DNA of 64,000 bases from Rotaria sp. Silwood1 (Eukaryota; Rotifera; Eurotatoria; Philodinida; Philodinidae): contig CAJNOP010000024.1 in assembly GCA_905250075.1 (NCBI GenBank), forward strand, positions 740,508 through 804,507. Reading direction: 5' to 3'. The notes beneath the pieces are model-generated. The model was given only the letters and a program-made list of their open reading frames with translations, did not search any database and was not told where the DNA came from. A program made the translations under genes and the position numbers. Below, piece by piece: positions 24,202-36,300 of this stretch; position 1 is the stretch's first letter; each line of letters begins with the position of its first letter.

Positions 24202-24974
24202 CAAGAAAAAAATAATAATTCGCGCATTTGAACAAACTTTTCTTTTTGACCACATTAATGGTTTCAATATAAGATAGTTTTATATAGTAAAGTAAAAAAA
24301 CTAAGCATCTATGCTTCAGAATAGAGGATGCATAAGTGCGCACACAATGGATGCACTATTATGACCGATAGAAGAATAAACCAATAGAAAATAAGAAATT
24401 TTCGTATTAGTGACATCTTATAAATGTTTTCATCATTGGTATATAAAATTTTAACTTGACGACATCGAGAAAAGATGAATCATCATAGATAAAGTTATAA
24501 GGATTTATATTGATACATCTAAATTAACAATTGTAGAAATGTTTATAAACGTGTTCTTTTTTTGTTCAATAAAAATAAGGATTAGTAAGATTACTATGTA
24601 AAAGAAAACAGTATTGTAAACAAAAGTATTTCTGATTGTCAAATTCGATGATCTATTTTTATGATAACGATTTTAACAAGTTTTTCTATTTGTATAAAAT
24701 TGTTAGACATTACATCATTAATTTCAACTATATAAATCATTAACGAAAGAAATAATAAAAAGTCGATATACATATGATGAGTAACTTTCATCAATAGTTC
24801 ATTGAATGAACATCATTAGACAGGTTTCTATATTTGATAAGACTACATTTTTTTTGTTTCTCTATATTTCTTTGCATGATCAAATTTGACTAGATTTCCG
24901 AGATTTCTAATGTATAAAATTCGGTTTTATGTTTATACTTGAAAGTTAATTGAAGATTTATTATTTATATATCA

Positions 24975-24980
24975 ATTTAG
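24975..24980 (+). promoter_or_regulatory. Candidate spliced-leader acceptor of TRMT10A
   Basis: ATTTAG|ATG: the start codon follows the AG with no leader at all. This would be odd for a conventional promoter and is common for trans-spliced messages. Confidence 0.45.
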
Positions 24981-25907
24981 ATGTCTACTCCAGAAGAATC
25001 AGCATCGAGTTCAACAATGGATATTGATAAACCATCAAAAATTTCTAAAAATCAACAACGAAAACAAAAACGTTATGCATTATTACTTGAAAAACGTAAA
25101 TCAAAACGAAAAGAAGAAAAAGCTAAACAAAAACAACGTCATATTGAAAAATTAAAAAATGCTGAAGATCAATCTCTACTTACTCGTCATGGTCTTAAAT
25201 CTAATCGTATGGAAAATTCTTCATGTCGTATTCGAATTTGTATTGATTGTCGATATGATTCAATGATGAATGATAAAGATATAGGTAGTTTACAAAAACA
25301 AATTGCTTTTTGTTATTCAGCAAATCGTCGTTCATCAACACCATGTCAATTCTATATAACAAATGTTGATGGTCAATTAGAAAAACGTCTTGAAGCAAAT
25401 TGTGCAAAAAATTGGGATATTTATTTACGAAATGAATCATTAGAAGAAGTTTTTCCTCATGATGATATACTGTATTTAACAAGTGAATCAGAAAATGTTT
25501 TAAGTAGTACAGAACCACTTGATGAACGAACTGTTTATGTTATTGGTGGAATTGTTGATCATAATTCTCGAAAAGGTTTATGTTATCAATTAGCTTTACA
25601 AAATAAATGGCGACATGCACGTTTACCAATTGATGAATTTATTAAATTAAATACACGTCGTGTACTTGCTTGTAATCATGTTATGGAAATACTTTTAAAT
25701 TATATTCAACTACGAGATTGGAAAAAAGCTTTTGAACAGAATATACCAAAAAGAAAACAAGAAATAAAAACACAAATCGATGATGATGATGATATACCTA
25801 AAACTGTTTCACCTAATCATCCAGAAGAACCGAAACCATGTGCTGAAGTTCATGAACGACGAGGAGAAGTTGCTGAAGCAGAAACTCCTCCACCTCTTAA
25901 TTTATAA
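24981..25907 (+). CDS. TRMT10A: tRNA (guanine-9-N1)-methyltransferase
   Basis: Single exon, 308 residues. It methylates N1 of guanine 9 in tRNA using S-adenosylmethionine and belongs to the SPOUT Trm10 family. An N-terminal basic coiled stretch (residues about 22-60, Lys/Arg/Glu-rich) is typical of cytosolic/nuclear TRMT10A/B. The SPOUT domain runs from about residue 82 to 255. It contains IRICIDCRYDSMM, the signature VYVIGGIVDHNSRKGL (residues 185-200, with the conserved Asp at 193), ARLPIDEF, LNTRRVLACNHVMEILL and the RDWKKAF helix. The acidic Pro/Glu-rich tail (after about 265) resembles the variable tail of TRMT10A. Length is close to that of the human protein (339). The start codon immediately follows ATTTAG and LRRC40 begins 45 bp after the stop, so it is probably the first gene of an operon. 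Confidence 0.93.
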   Translation: MSTPEESASSSTMDIDKPSKISKNQQRKQKRYALLLEKRKSKRKEEKAKQKQRHIEKLKNAEDQSLLTRHGLKSNRMENSSCRIRICIDCRYDSMMNDKDIGSLQKQIAFCYSANRRSSTPCQFYITNVDGQLEKRLEANCAKNWDIYLRNESLEEVFPHDDILYLTSESENVLSSTEPLDERTVYVIGGIVDHNSRKGLCYQLALQNKWRHARLPIDEFIKLNTRRVLACNHVMEILLNYIQLRDWKKAFEQNIPKRKQEIKTQIDDDDDIPKTVSPNHPEEPKPCAEVHERRGEVAEAETPPPLNL

Positions 25908-25940
25908 TTATGTTCAATGATAACTTGTTTTTTTTCGTTA

Positions 25941-25946
25941 TTCTAG
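25941..25946 (+). promoter_or_regulatory. Candidate operon-internal spliced-leader acceptor before LRRC40
   Basis: TTCTAG follows an eight-T run and is only 6 nt before the LRRC40 ATG and 34-39 nt after the TRMT10A stop. There is no room for an independent promoter, which is the strongest sign in the window of polycistronic transcription resolved by trans-splicing. Confidence 0.6.
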
Positions 25947-25952
25947 ATTTAA

Positions 25953-28900
25953 ATGGCGTCATCATCGTCTACTAGACGTCATCCACCTCTTCGACCCTCA
26001 TCAACAACCAATCGAACAAGTCGAGGAGTTGAAAAACGAGTTAATACTCCTGCTCTTTCCAATGATATAAATGATGATGAATACGGAATTGCTAGTGGTA
26101 AACAAGTACCACGTAGTTACTTGCTCAAACTTATTAAACGATCTCATATGAATGGTATACTTAATTTAGCATCACGTGGTTTAACTGAAGGTAAACTTAT
26201 TTATTAAAACATATGGGCGTATATGTATTATTTCAATTATTTTTAATTTAGTACCAATAGAAATATTTGCTGATGAAATTGTTGAAGACGAAAATCAACA
26301 ACGACAAAAATCGAAAACACCAGATTTTAGTCAAAATGATACAGAAACTTGGTGGAATCGTGAATCACTTAAAACACTTGATTTATCATCGAATTCGTTA
26401 ACTACTCTTCCAAATGAAATTGAAACATTGAATTATTTAATTGTTCTTAATGTACGTATTTATATAAGTATTTTTCAGTCAATTCATATTTCGTTTTATT
26501 TTATTTTATTTTTTTTTTCGTTGTATTTAGATTCAAAACAATCAATTAACATCTCTACCTGATGCAATACGAGGTTTAAGAGCATTAGAAAAACTTGTAC
26601 TTAGTCAAAATCAATTAACAATATTACCCGATGGTCTTTTTTATTGTTCATCACTTCTTACATTAAATCTTTCGCGCAATCATTTAACTAAATTATCCAA
26701 TAAAATTGGTCAACTATCATATTTACAAGACCTAGTCAGTTATAAATTTTATTATAACCTTTAATTAACTTATGTATATACATAGGATTTATCTGAGAAT
26801 GAATTTGAATTATTTCCAAAAGAAATTGGGTTTTTAACAAGACTAAATAAATTAACAGTTGCAAAAAATCGCCTTCGAGCACTTCCCCATGAATTTGGTG
26901 GTCTATACAGTATGTTGTTAATATTCAACAAAGAATCTATGAGAAATTAAATTTGTATCATTTGATTTTACAGATTTTCAAATTATTAGGATTTGCATAA
27001 ATTTTATTTTTCTCAGTCTCTTTACTGTTAGGTGTGCGTAGAATTGAACATTCGTCGTCATCATATTAGATTTATACTTTCTATTGTTAAAGTTGTAAAA
27101 GAGATCTGAGTATAGAAAAGTTAAATGAAATAAATTTAATTTCTCAGGAACTTGTATATATTTAACTATACTATCTATCGAATGAATGATTTCTTGTATA
27201 GATCTTCGATCACTTGATCTTAGTCATAATCAATTAACACAATTACCTGAAAGTATGGGAGACTTGATTAATCTTGAAGAAATTTATGCAAATGCAAATC
27301 GATTGACAATTTTTCCATGTTTTAATCAATGTGCACGATTAAAGGTAAATAAAAATATTGATTGAAAAGAAACAATGAACGAACTTATTACTTTTTATTT
27401 CCTAAAGGAAATTCATATGGCAGATAATCAACTTACTGAAATCAACGATAATGAATTAGAATCACTTCTATCATTAGTATCACTTAATGTTCGCGGCAAT
27501 AAAATACGAAATTTACCAGAACAAGTTGCTCTATTACCTAATTTAGAAAGACTTGATGTTACAAATAATGATCTTGCAGAGTATAGAATTTATTTAATAA
27601 AATTTCTAATTATTTTTTTTTTAATTTCGTTTTCTTTTTAAGTTTACCATCGAAAATTGCATTGAATAAAAAAATAAAAAATATCAGTATGACGGGTAAT
27701 CCACTAGGAAAAATTCGAAAAGATGTTGTTCGTGTAAGAAAAATAAATTTATTTAAGAAGTATCATTCATTATTGAATTTTAGCTCGGAACTGAATCTAT
27801 AATGAAATTTCTTCGAAATCGATTAACAATTGATGATGGAAGTGCTAGTAATAATGATCCAAAAACTTTTGATATTCCAAAAACAGTTGAAACTGATGAT
27901 GAAAGAAAACGTCGTTTATATACTGAACATCATGTTGTTCGAAGTACTGGTACATTTGATTTCAGGTAAATAAAATCAAAATAAAAACGAATATAAGAAT
28001 TAAAGTCTTTTGTTTTAGTCATAAAAATGCGTCAACTCTAACAGAAGAATCAATTGAACTTATCTCAAAAGAAAAACCATCACATGTTAATTTAGCAAAA
28101 AATAAATTTACAGAAATGCCTATAGCGTGAGTAATTAGAACAATTATCATTGATTAAGATTAATATATTTCGTAAGATAGTTTATGAATTCATGCTAAAG
28201 GTGAGATTTTGTAGAATACATACGCAATGTAGTTTAACTTATGAGAACCTAAAGGTGATGGCTTTTTTTTCTAAAACCCAATTGGTGTTGGAAAAAAAAA
28301 TTTCGCTTAATAAATAATTTTATCACTATGAATAAATATAGATTGGTACGATTGGCTGATTGTTTGCTTCATTTGGATATGTCTTCAAATGGTTTATTAC
28401 AACTTAATTCACAAGTGGGACAACTGAAAGAATTACGTTTTCTTGATTTAAGGTAAAAAAAAACATTTGATTTTATAGTTTCACTATGTTGTTTTTGTTG
28501 TTTTTTATAGTACAAATCGTCTAACGGATCTTCCATCGGAATTAAGTTCTCTTGAACACTTACAAATCATTAATCTATCAATGAATAAGTATGTTTATCA
28601 TATAAATTAAGTTCTCCTTTAAAAATTGAACTTGATCTATCGGCACAATACAATCGCATGAAACTTTCAGGATGTTTTGGCTTTATGAGGAATAGGCTAT
28701 GATAAAAATTTCTAGCTCTATATTATCATGTTTTCAAGAGATATTCACTAAACAAAAGTCAAAAATAGTTCATTTTAGAAATCTGAAAGTCACTGTGATC
28801 TTTCATTTTATAGAATTAATTTTTTGTGTGTTTGAAAGAACATGTCACGATGTAGGACATGGCAAAGCCCTTCTTTTAGAATTCTCACTTATTCAAGGGA

Positions 28901-29620
28901 GAAGAGAGATGAAAAATTGAATGTGTCGAAAAACTCTCAAAATATAGATTAACATGCTCTTTCAAGTAAATATAAGCGTCATTGACTACAATGAACCTCC
29001 TTTGAGAACTCCACGATGCAGAATCAAAAAAATCATAACCAGAGAGAAAGTGAAAAAGATTTTCTACTTTCTCTAACAACACCATATTTTGTCAAGTGGA
29101 AAATGACCGAAACTTTTGGAAAAAACGAGATGCGAAATAAAAAAAAAAACACGACATTTATAAAGAATCAGATCTCGAGCTATGTTTTCTTGTATTTATC
29201 TCAATTTTTATGTTCTTGAGGAAAACTTAAGCTAATAATTACGCAACTTCTATACTAGATTTGTTCGATTACCATCTGTTCTTTATGAATTAAAACAAAT
29301 TCAAGAAATTCTTGCTAATGATAATCAATTAGTTGAATTGGATGCAAATGGTATAATGAAAATTTCTACAACATTATGTACATTTAATGTACGAAATAAT
29401 AATATACAGCGATTACCTCCTGAATTAAGCAAATGTACATTACTTAAATCACTTGATGTTGCAGGTCAATATTATTGTTTTTATTAAAAAAAACAAAAAG
29501 AATATTTTTGACTTTGTTTTTGTTTTCTTAGGTAATCCATTTAAATTACCACGTCCAGCTACAATAGCCAAAGGTACACAAGCGATATTAGAACATTTAC
29601 GAAATCAATTAATTGAATAA
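25953..29620 (+). CDS. LRRC40: Leucine-rich repeat-containing protein 40
   Basis: Thirteen exons: 25953-26190, 26252-26451, 26531-26734, 26786-26909, 27202-27344, 27408-27580, 27643-27733, 27784-27965, 28019-28126, 28342-28452, 28511-28588, 29259-29464, 29532-29620. They close in frame to 648 residues (human LRRC40 is 602). Diagnostic blocks are PRSYLLKLIKRSHMNGILNL, TWWNRESLKTLDLSSN, a long series of LRR units of the LxxLxLxxNxLxxLP type, the central non-LRR linker (about residues 380-450), and the ending NPFKLPRPATIAKGTQAILE, which matches human LRRC40 ([20 protein letters not shown]). Function is poorly known; LRR arrays bind proteins. Most junctions split LRR units. The last intron is 670 bp and intron 4 carries a small inverted-repeat element. 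AATAAA follows at 29686. Confidence 0.93.
26941..27146. repeat. Small MITE-like inverted repeat in LRRC40 intron 4
   Basis: gagaaattaaattt at 26941 is mirrored by aaatttaatttctc at about 27133-27146, and similarity continues inward for about 30 bp (..catttgatttta against ..catttaactttt). The ~205-bp spacing and lack of coding sequence suit a small nonautonomous DNA element. Confidence 0.5.
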
Positions 29621-29685
29621 TAAACGAAATCTTCATTTGTTTTTCCAGTGTGTAGTAGTTTGTTCACTTATCTTTTGTGTTTAAA

Positions 29686-29691
29686 AATAAA
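29686..29691 (+). terminator. Poly(A) signal of LRRC40
   Basis: AATAAA 66 bp after the LRRC40 stop codon, the first one on this strand. Confidence 0.5.
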
Positions 29692-29844
29692 TGACACGTC
29701 TCTAACAGTTTCTGTTCTATTTGAATACGTAACGGTTGCTTTGTTTTATTCATTAGCTCTTAATTGAAGTGTAATGGTCCATCATGCATATAAAAGCAAG
29801 GTGTTCTGTTCAATATCTTCTCATGAATTGTCTGCTAAACAGCA

Positions 29845-30349
29845 ATGTTTTCGTATTCAGCAATCAACCAAAACTTGTCCAAATATGTGTTCGCCTATAC
29901 AAGTAGGTTAATTATCGTAATTTGAAATGTTATATAAAGAAAAACTCTATAGAAAATACATTCAGCACCAATGAGTCTTTGAATTTCAAATATTCCATAT
30001 TATTGGTCAACAATTGAACTTGAAAAAAAATCTTTTCAGCATGTTTTATATATGATCCATTTTTTTTTTCTATCTATTTCTGCTTTTGTTTAATAATCTA
30101 TAAACATTTGGTTAAGTCTATGATATTGAAATACCATTAAAAAATGGTCAATTAATGGATGTACAAATAATCAATGGTCGTAGTATGCAAGTTAGTATGA
30201 ATGAATGAACTAATGTTCCCTTATTATTTTGTTCTTTAAAGACATATCAAGCACATGTAAAACAAAAATCATTATTTGATGGATTTTATTGTTGTAAATC
30301 AAATTCAGTAAATCGAATTAATTATGCACAAGCACATCAATATCAATGA
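29845..30349 (+). CDS. Possible small protein of 79 residues
   Basis: Three small exons, 29845-29902, 30117-30190 and 30242-30349, with GT-AG borders join in a single open frame of 79 residues. The frame includes IEIPLKNGQLMDVQ and KQKSLFDGFYCC and ends in TGA. The ATG is 2 nt after AACAG, another candidate trans-splice acceptor, and 224 bp after LRRC40 on the same strand, so it could be a third operon member. No family is recognised. A short open frame across two introns could occur by chance, and the first exon is the weakest part. It could also be the 3' end of a longer gene. Confidence 0.35.
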
Positions 30350-33300
30350 TGAGATATGTTGTATTATATTTCGTTTGTATATATTTATTATTCGTTTTAT
30401 TATTTGTTATTTATTTTTTATTGTTTTATTGTACAGTGAACATTTTCTCTGTAGTTGAAAAGTGAGAATATTTTATCTTGTCGTTGTTATTGCATGTAAA
30501 CCAAGACAAAAACTTGCTGTTGCTTATCATGTTACTATGTTAGATAAAGAAAACTATTGTTTGAAGTCAATAAACAAGATAAAGAGGAACATATTTAAAC
30601 TAAACTAGGTGAATCAATTTATACTTACCAGTATTGCACATTAAGTAGTTTCACCGTATTCTATACGAAATATCTATAAGAATTAAATAATATAACGAAT
30701 AAAAGAAGATGAAGAAAAAGTATTTTGATGGAAGATGCTACCTGATTTAAGTCATTATCTAAAAATGTCAAAGTAAAAAAATACACTAGTAAACGTTGGT
30801 ATATTTGATAGGACAAAACTACTGAATCATGATACTATATTTTACCCAAATTATTAAAGAAACAAATTCGAAGCTGAGTCAAAATATCTTTGTTACATAT
30901 ATTTTTACTAATCTCTTTAGAGATGGCACAAGTTTTGATTTTATTATTGGATTTTATTGAACAAATTTGAAAAGAGAAAATACCTACTAAAATTATGTCT
31001 TCCGTATATCGGGCAGTACTAAAAGTTTCACAAGGTCTAATGGAAAAAAGCCTGCTCATCGAAAAAATGATGCAATGTATTCGCTCAGTTTATATTCAGC
31101 TATTTGATTGGACATACAGTTCTATGAAATTAAGATACTTGAAAATAATCCACCTTATCCATCGAAACTTCACATATTCGTAACATGAGAACTTTTTAAT
31201 ATCTTCTTCTTTAGCTAGAAAAAGAACGATAAGATAATTGCGACTACATTCTAAAAAAAAGAGTTATAGTAACGAGGACTGTATTCATTGTATTTGAAAA
31301 ATCTGTCCCAAAGTATGAGACATCTAATAGTACTTTACCAAGTGCTCGTAGAGTGCATAATCCGAAACTTTGGTTCCTTTTTCATCCTAAATCCTGATGT
31401 CTTTTCTTTGTAATAAAAAAAATAATTCGATTTTTAAATTTTGCTTAAAAATGAGTGCAGAATTTGACGATGAATTCAAATTTACTCTTTAATTATTGTA
31501 TGTAACCAAAAAATCGCCACAAATGCTTTCTCCCATTCAAGAATTTGAAGATATGCTCCTCGTTTTATTACTTGAAGAAGCCATTGATTTTTCTTATTCC
31601 AATCGTGTCAGAAATTGCACGTATTACTTGGACAGTCAGCTAAAGTTATAATGCAGCAGCAATAAATATTGTAGCCACTCATACTCTATTCAAAGGAATA
31701 AATAAGAGTTAGGAGTTTTGTATGCAATGAAAAGTACAATAGTAGGATGGAATTTTTTCGTCATGAACAGTTTTTCACGATGCATGGACACAAGAATACT
31801 AATCATGATCGATTATCATTGTGGCAAAAAACACCAAACAATATTCATTTTATTCTGAAGAATAAGAAGTGTTACTGTATCCTGCTCGTTTATGTCAACT
31901 AATGGGCTATTTCAATCAAAGATATTCCATTTAAAGTATTCGTTGATAAACTGTGATCAATGACTTCTTATTACTTGATTGAATACAATAGCTAAAACAT
32001 CTACATCAACGAAATAAAAAAGCACTCATCACACCAGTCATTCTAAAAGAGGTGTCAACATAACCAACAAACAATAATCACATGTATGTTTATTAGGAGA
32101 TAAATACTCAACATTAAAAAATCATCAAGTTTCACTTGCCTCTATGTTATCAAAAGTTGAATCAAACATATCGAAGGCAACAAAACTGATTTCTATAATA
32201 CGGACATACCCATGATTCGGCGTTACCAAAAACTATTGATCCCTTTCACTTAGCTTCAGTAATTATTTGGTTTTATCGGAGATGTTCATCATAACGACAG
32301 TAAAGCATTTCTTCGATGCATGATATACATACCCTTTTTCTCTCCTAATTTATATCTAGAAATGCTACTTAATGCTATCATCATCACTTCTTCTGTCAAT
32401 TAAACATGAACTCAAGAATACCATAGCATCAGTTTTTATGTCTCATGCTTCTTGTAATTTCATGCAAACATTCACTACATTAAACAACTCTTGGAAAAGA
32501 ATCAGTCATTAAGGAGCACAATGTCTTAGCAATGTTTTGCAATAAAAACTAAACATGCATTTATGTCCTCCTTTCTTTCATTTACTTATTCACTTTTCAG
32601 ACTGAGCACTGCGCTAGAACTGAGAAGAAATCAAATTGATGATGAAGGAAAAGAAAAGTAAAATATCAAAAAAAATATCATTCGAAGTCAAACGTTTTGC
32701 TTACATTAATAGTTTTACGAACATTGGTGTAAAATAATTCATTAAATGTTGATAATAGTTTCTTCTGTTGCTCTGTTTTCTGTTTTAAAAACATGGGTAT
32801 TTAATGAAATGTCTTCTGATAGAATTTTTGTTGAATGAAAACGAAATTTCTGATTGATTGCACTGCTCATTTGATAAATTCTATTATCTTGCAAAGTATT
32901 AATGATTGTTTTCAAATTTTTAGAGTTTTGGAAAACGATATATTGAAGAAAATTGATTTTGGAGCAATCTTCTTCAGTAATAATTGTATTTATTTCGATT
33001 ATTGATGAGTTTTGTATTTTATATATCGATCGAAGAGCTTAGTCGAAGTTGTTGTTTCTCTAATTGTTATCGTTCCTATCGTTGCTAACTGTAGAATGTA
33101 ACAAATACGGGTAGCGGTCTTGATTAATTAATTAAACTTTTGAGTATCGACATGACAATGTATAGAGTTATTATGGAAGAATATCGTTGCTCAGATTTGA
33201 TGCACGATATTGATTCAGAACACTTTTCATTATTGATTTATTTCTCAATTGCAGAAACATCCTACAACACATACGTGAACTAAATGAAATCTCGAATAAA

Positions 33301-36300
33301 CAAAAAAGAATTATTTTCAACTTTGACTGTCCACGATCATGCGTAGTAATTAAGTAAAAATAACTTTTTTTTCTAGTCTTTAAATTCGAATAATGTACCT
33401 ATTTGTTTATAAATTAAAGAAAATCTAAATAGAACAATATCGTGGTCTAATGTATATCTTATGGCACTAATTTTAGACGTCAATAAAAACTGAATGTTAT
33501 TACCCTGTTTCGACAAAATATACTTCTTTCACTATCTTACTCTACCCTTGTCATCTTTTATTAATATCAATCTCATAACATTTATGATGTGACACAATAA
33601 CAAGAAGATACTATTTTAAGCATTAGTATGAAATTATGCGTAGATGGTTAAACTAAGTCCAGTTTTGTGGCATATAATTTTTTGAAGTTTTTAAAACAAG
33701 TAATTATGATTCAAGTCGTATTTTTTCAAATTTACGCATAGATTCGTTAGTAGTTATCTTATGGACTATCATAATTCACAATATCATATCTTTCTGCTAA
33801 GATTTACTAGAGAAAAAAAATTCTATAGAGTAGACAATATAGAATTATAAATAGAAACTGTCGTCGAAAAATGTAAATGAAACTTTATTTTCTCATTCAT
33901 AAATTCCTTCAGTAAGATCTTGAGATAATTTTCATTTTCATTACTAGTTTTTGAACATTTATTATTTACATGAGACACTAACGGCTTGTAGGTAAACGAA
34001 AATTAATCAAACAAATCGTACAAAAACTTTTCACACACAGATTTTAGACTCATTCTTTGTATTAGACTTTAATTCTATGCATTGTTATCTACATGTATCA
34101 ATTGTATAGACAAGTTCTATCTTAGATTGTAAAAAATTCTATTCACGAAAAAAAAAATGACTACGATCCGATTTCTTTATGATATCTTTTACACATGTCT
34201 CACTCTAGCATTGCCTGAAACCATATTTCTTTTCTTAATGAATTCACAAATCGAAGTCAGTAAGTTCATATAAACAAGAAGTGTGAATCAATGACATATT
34301 ATGATATACAATCACTCGAACTTCATTCATAAATTTAGTTAATTTGAATTCAAAACAACACATCTCATTGAATCATTCTATTCTATGAATTCTATATTGT
34401 ATTTAATTTTAAGCTAACGTCAATGGTTCAAATCAACAAATCAAATTTCTTTGATCCGCATAAATATTGCTTTGCCCTAGCCGCAAAGATTAATATTACA
34501 AATGAGAAATTCACCTAAAACAACGAAATGAATTTTATGATTTGCAAATAAACTTATAACTGTTGCAAGTTGTTCTCTTTCTCAATCATATGAGTTTATA
34601 TATATTTAAGGAAATTATTCTTATCAATAGTGATAAAAATTCATATTATTCCTGTTTTGTTTTTGTTGATGCACACCTTGGTGTTGATTAAGAATTTATC
34701 AAAAAAAAAAAAAAAAGAACATTATTTTACAATTATCAAGTCACAAAATTACTTTACGTCTTCTCTTAATTACGACCTTATTTTTATATGATAAATCGAT
34801 CTAATCTTGTAGTAATTAAAAGTCATTAATGTCCGATTTTTCTAAAATAGGATAACTTTCCACAACTAATCAAAAATATATAATTCATAATAATTTAGGC
34901 AAGCAAAAAAGTTTAATTCGTTTCATAAGTATTTCACAAAAAGAAACAGAAGTATAGCCAAAAAAAAAACTTCAAACAAATGTATTCAAATTAGAATAAA
35001 AAGCAGATATTTATTAACAAACTACTTTACGAAACTTTTTTTTTTTTTACTAAAAGCTTTTTAATTGCATAAATTGTTTTTTTTTTTAAGAAACATTTTA
35101 TGATAGGTTCAGTTCATAGCTTTTTATTTAATTTATTATATACATGTTTGAAAATCAAAAATAAAATTTTATTAAAGAAAAAAAATAGTTACAATCAATA
35201 TAACATTTTTATAATGCATTTTTGATAATAAGTAGAAATATCATAATAGGAAGCATTAAGTTGAATCCTATTTATAATCGAATATCGACCGAGAAAAAAA
35301 ATGTAAATGAAAAAAAAAACTGAAAATCATTCGTTCCTTCTTCTTCTCCACTAAATAATTCGATATAAGAAATTTATTTTAAATATCTCTTTAAAAAAAA
35401 TCGCATCTGAAGTTCGAAATTTAATTTTAATCAAATCTTTTCGATTGTATCAATGAAGATGAATATATGAATTAATATTGAATCATTGTTTTAAAAATTC
35501 AATAAAAGACTGCTTATAATTAAGAGTCTAAAAACAGTTCATTTTTTAACAGCAAATCATTTTTTTAGATTTTTCTTCCTCTGTTCAAAATATTAATTCT
35601 TAGACTAAACTCATAAGATTACACAAACAAAATTAATTTTCAACACCAATAATTGAAACTTCTAGATCAAAACGAAGATAGATTGTAGTAAAATATAAAA
35701 TAATAATAATAAGTTCAAAAAAAAAAGATTGTTTATTTCATAAATAGATTGAAGAAATATTTCACTGATAAAATATCTCAAGTGATTTCAAAGTGCAAAG
35801 CAAGCTATTGACTTTTGTACAACTCACAGCATGATAGATGATGAGCTTTATTTATATTCGTTCGTTGCTTGTTGATGATGTCTCTTATAGATATCTTCTA
35901 GCTTGTTATTATTGTTATTATTATTATTGGTCAAGCAATTTGCATGTGCATATATTAACATAGCAAGCTGAACATTCCATCAATATGCATACACGCACAT
36001 ACATATAATTCTTTTTCTTAATCGAAATTTTGAGAACAAGTGTTAATGTTATAGAGTAGATCGAGAAAAAGAAAGATTGACTATCTCCAATGATGAATGT
36101 AGTCGGCAATGACTGATGTAAGGTGACAAACCCATGATCGCTCTCTTCCTGTCATCACCTGAAGCCCTGTCGTGTCTATGTTTGATCTTTTTATTTCAAT
36201 TACAGTTTTGTGCTCATGGGCGCGCACGAGCAGACACATACATATATTTTTTTTCTTTAGTTTAGTTCAATTAAAAATAGCCTGTCAAGTTTTGAAAAAC

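Larger units (their letters stand above)
24196..24980. promoter_or_regulatory. Divergent promoter region
   Basis: 785 bp between the starts of the zinc-finger gene (minus) and TRMT10A (plus). AT-rich and without coding sequence. Both genes have a pyrimidine-rich AG immediately before the ATG, so the true transcription starts may be further inside this region than the short leaders suggest. Confidence 0.4.
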
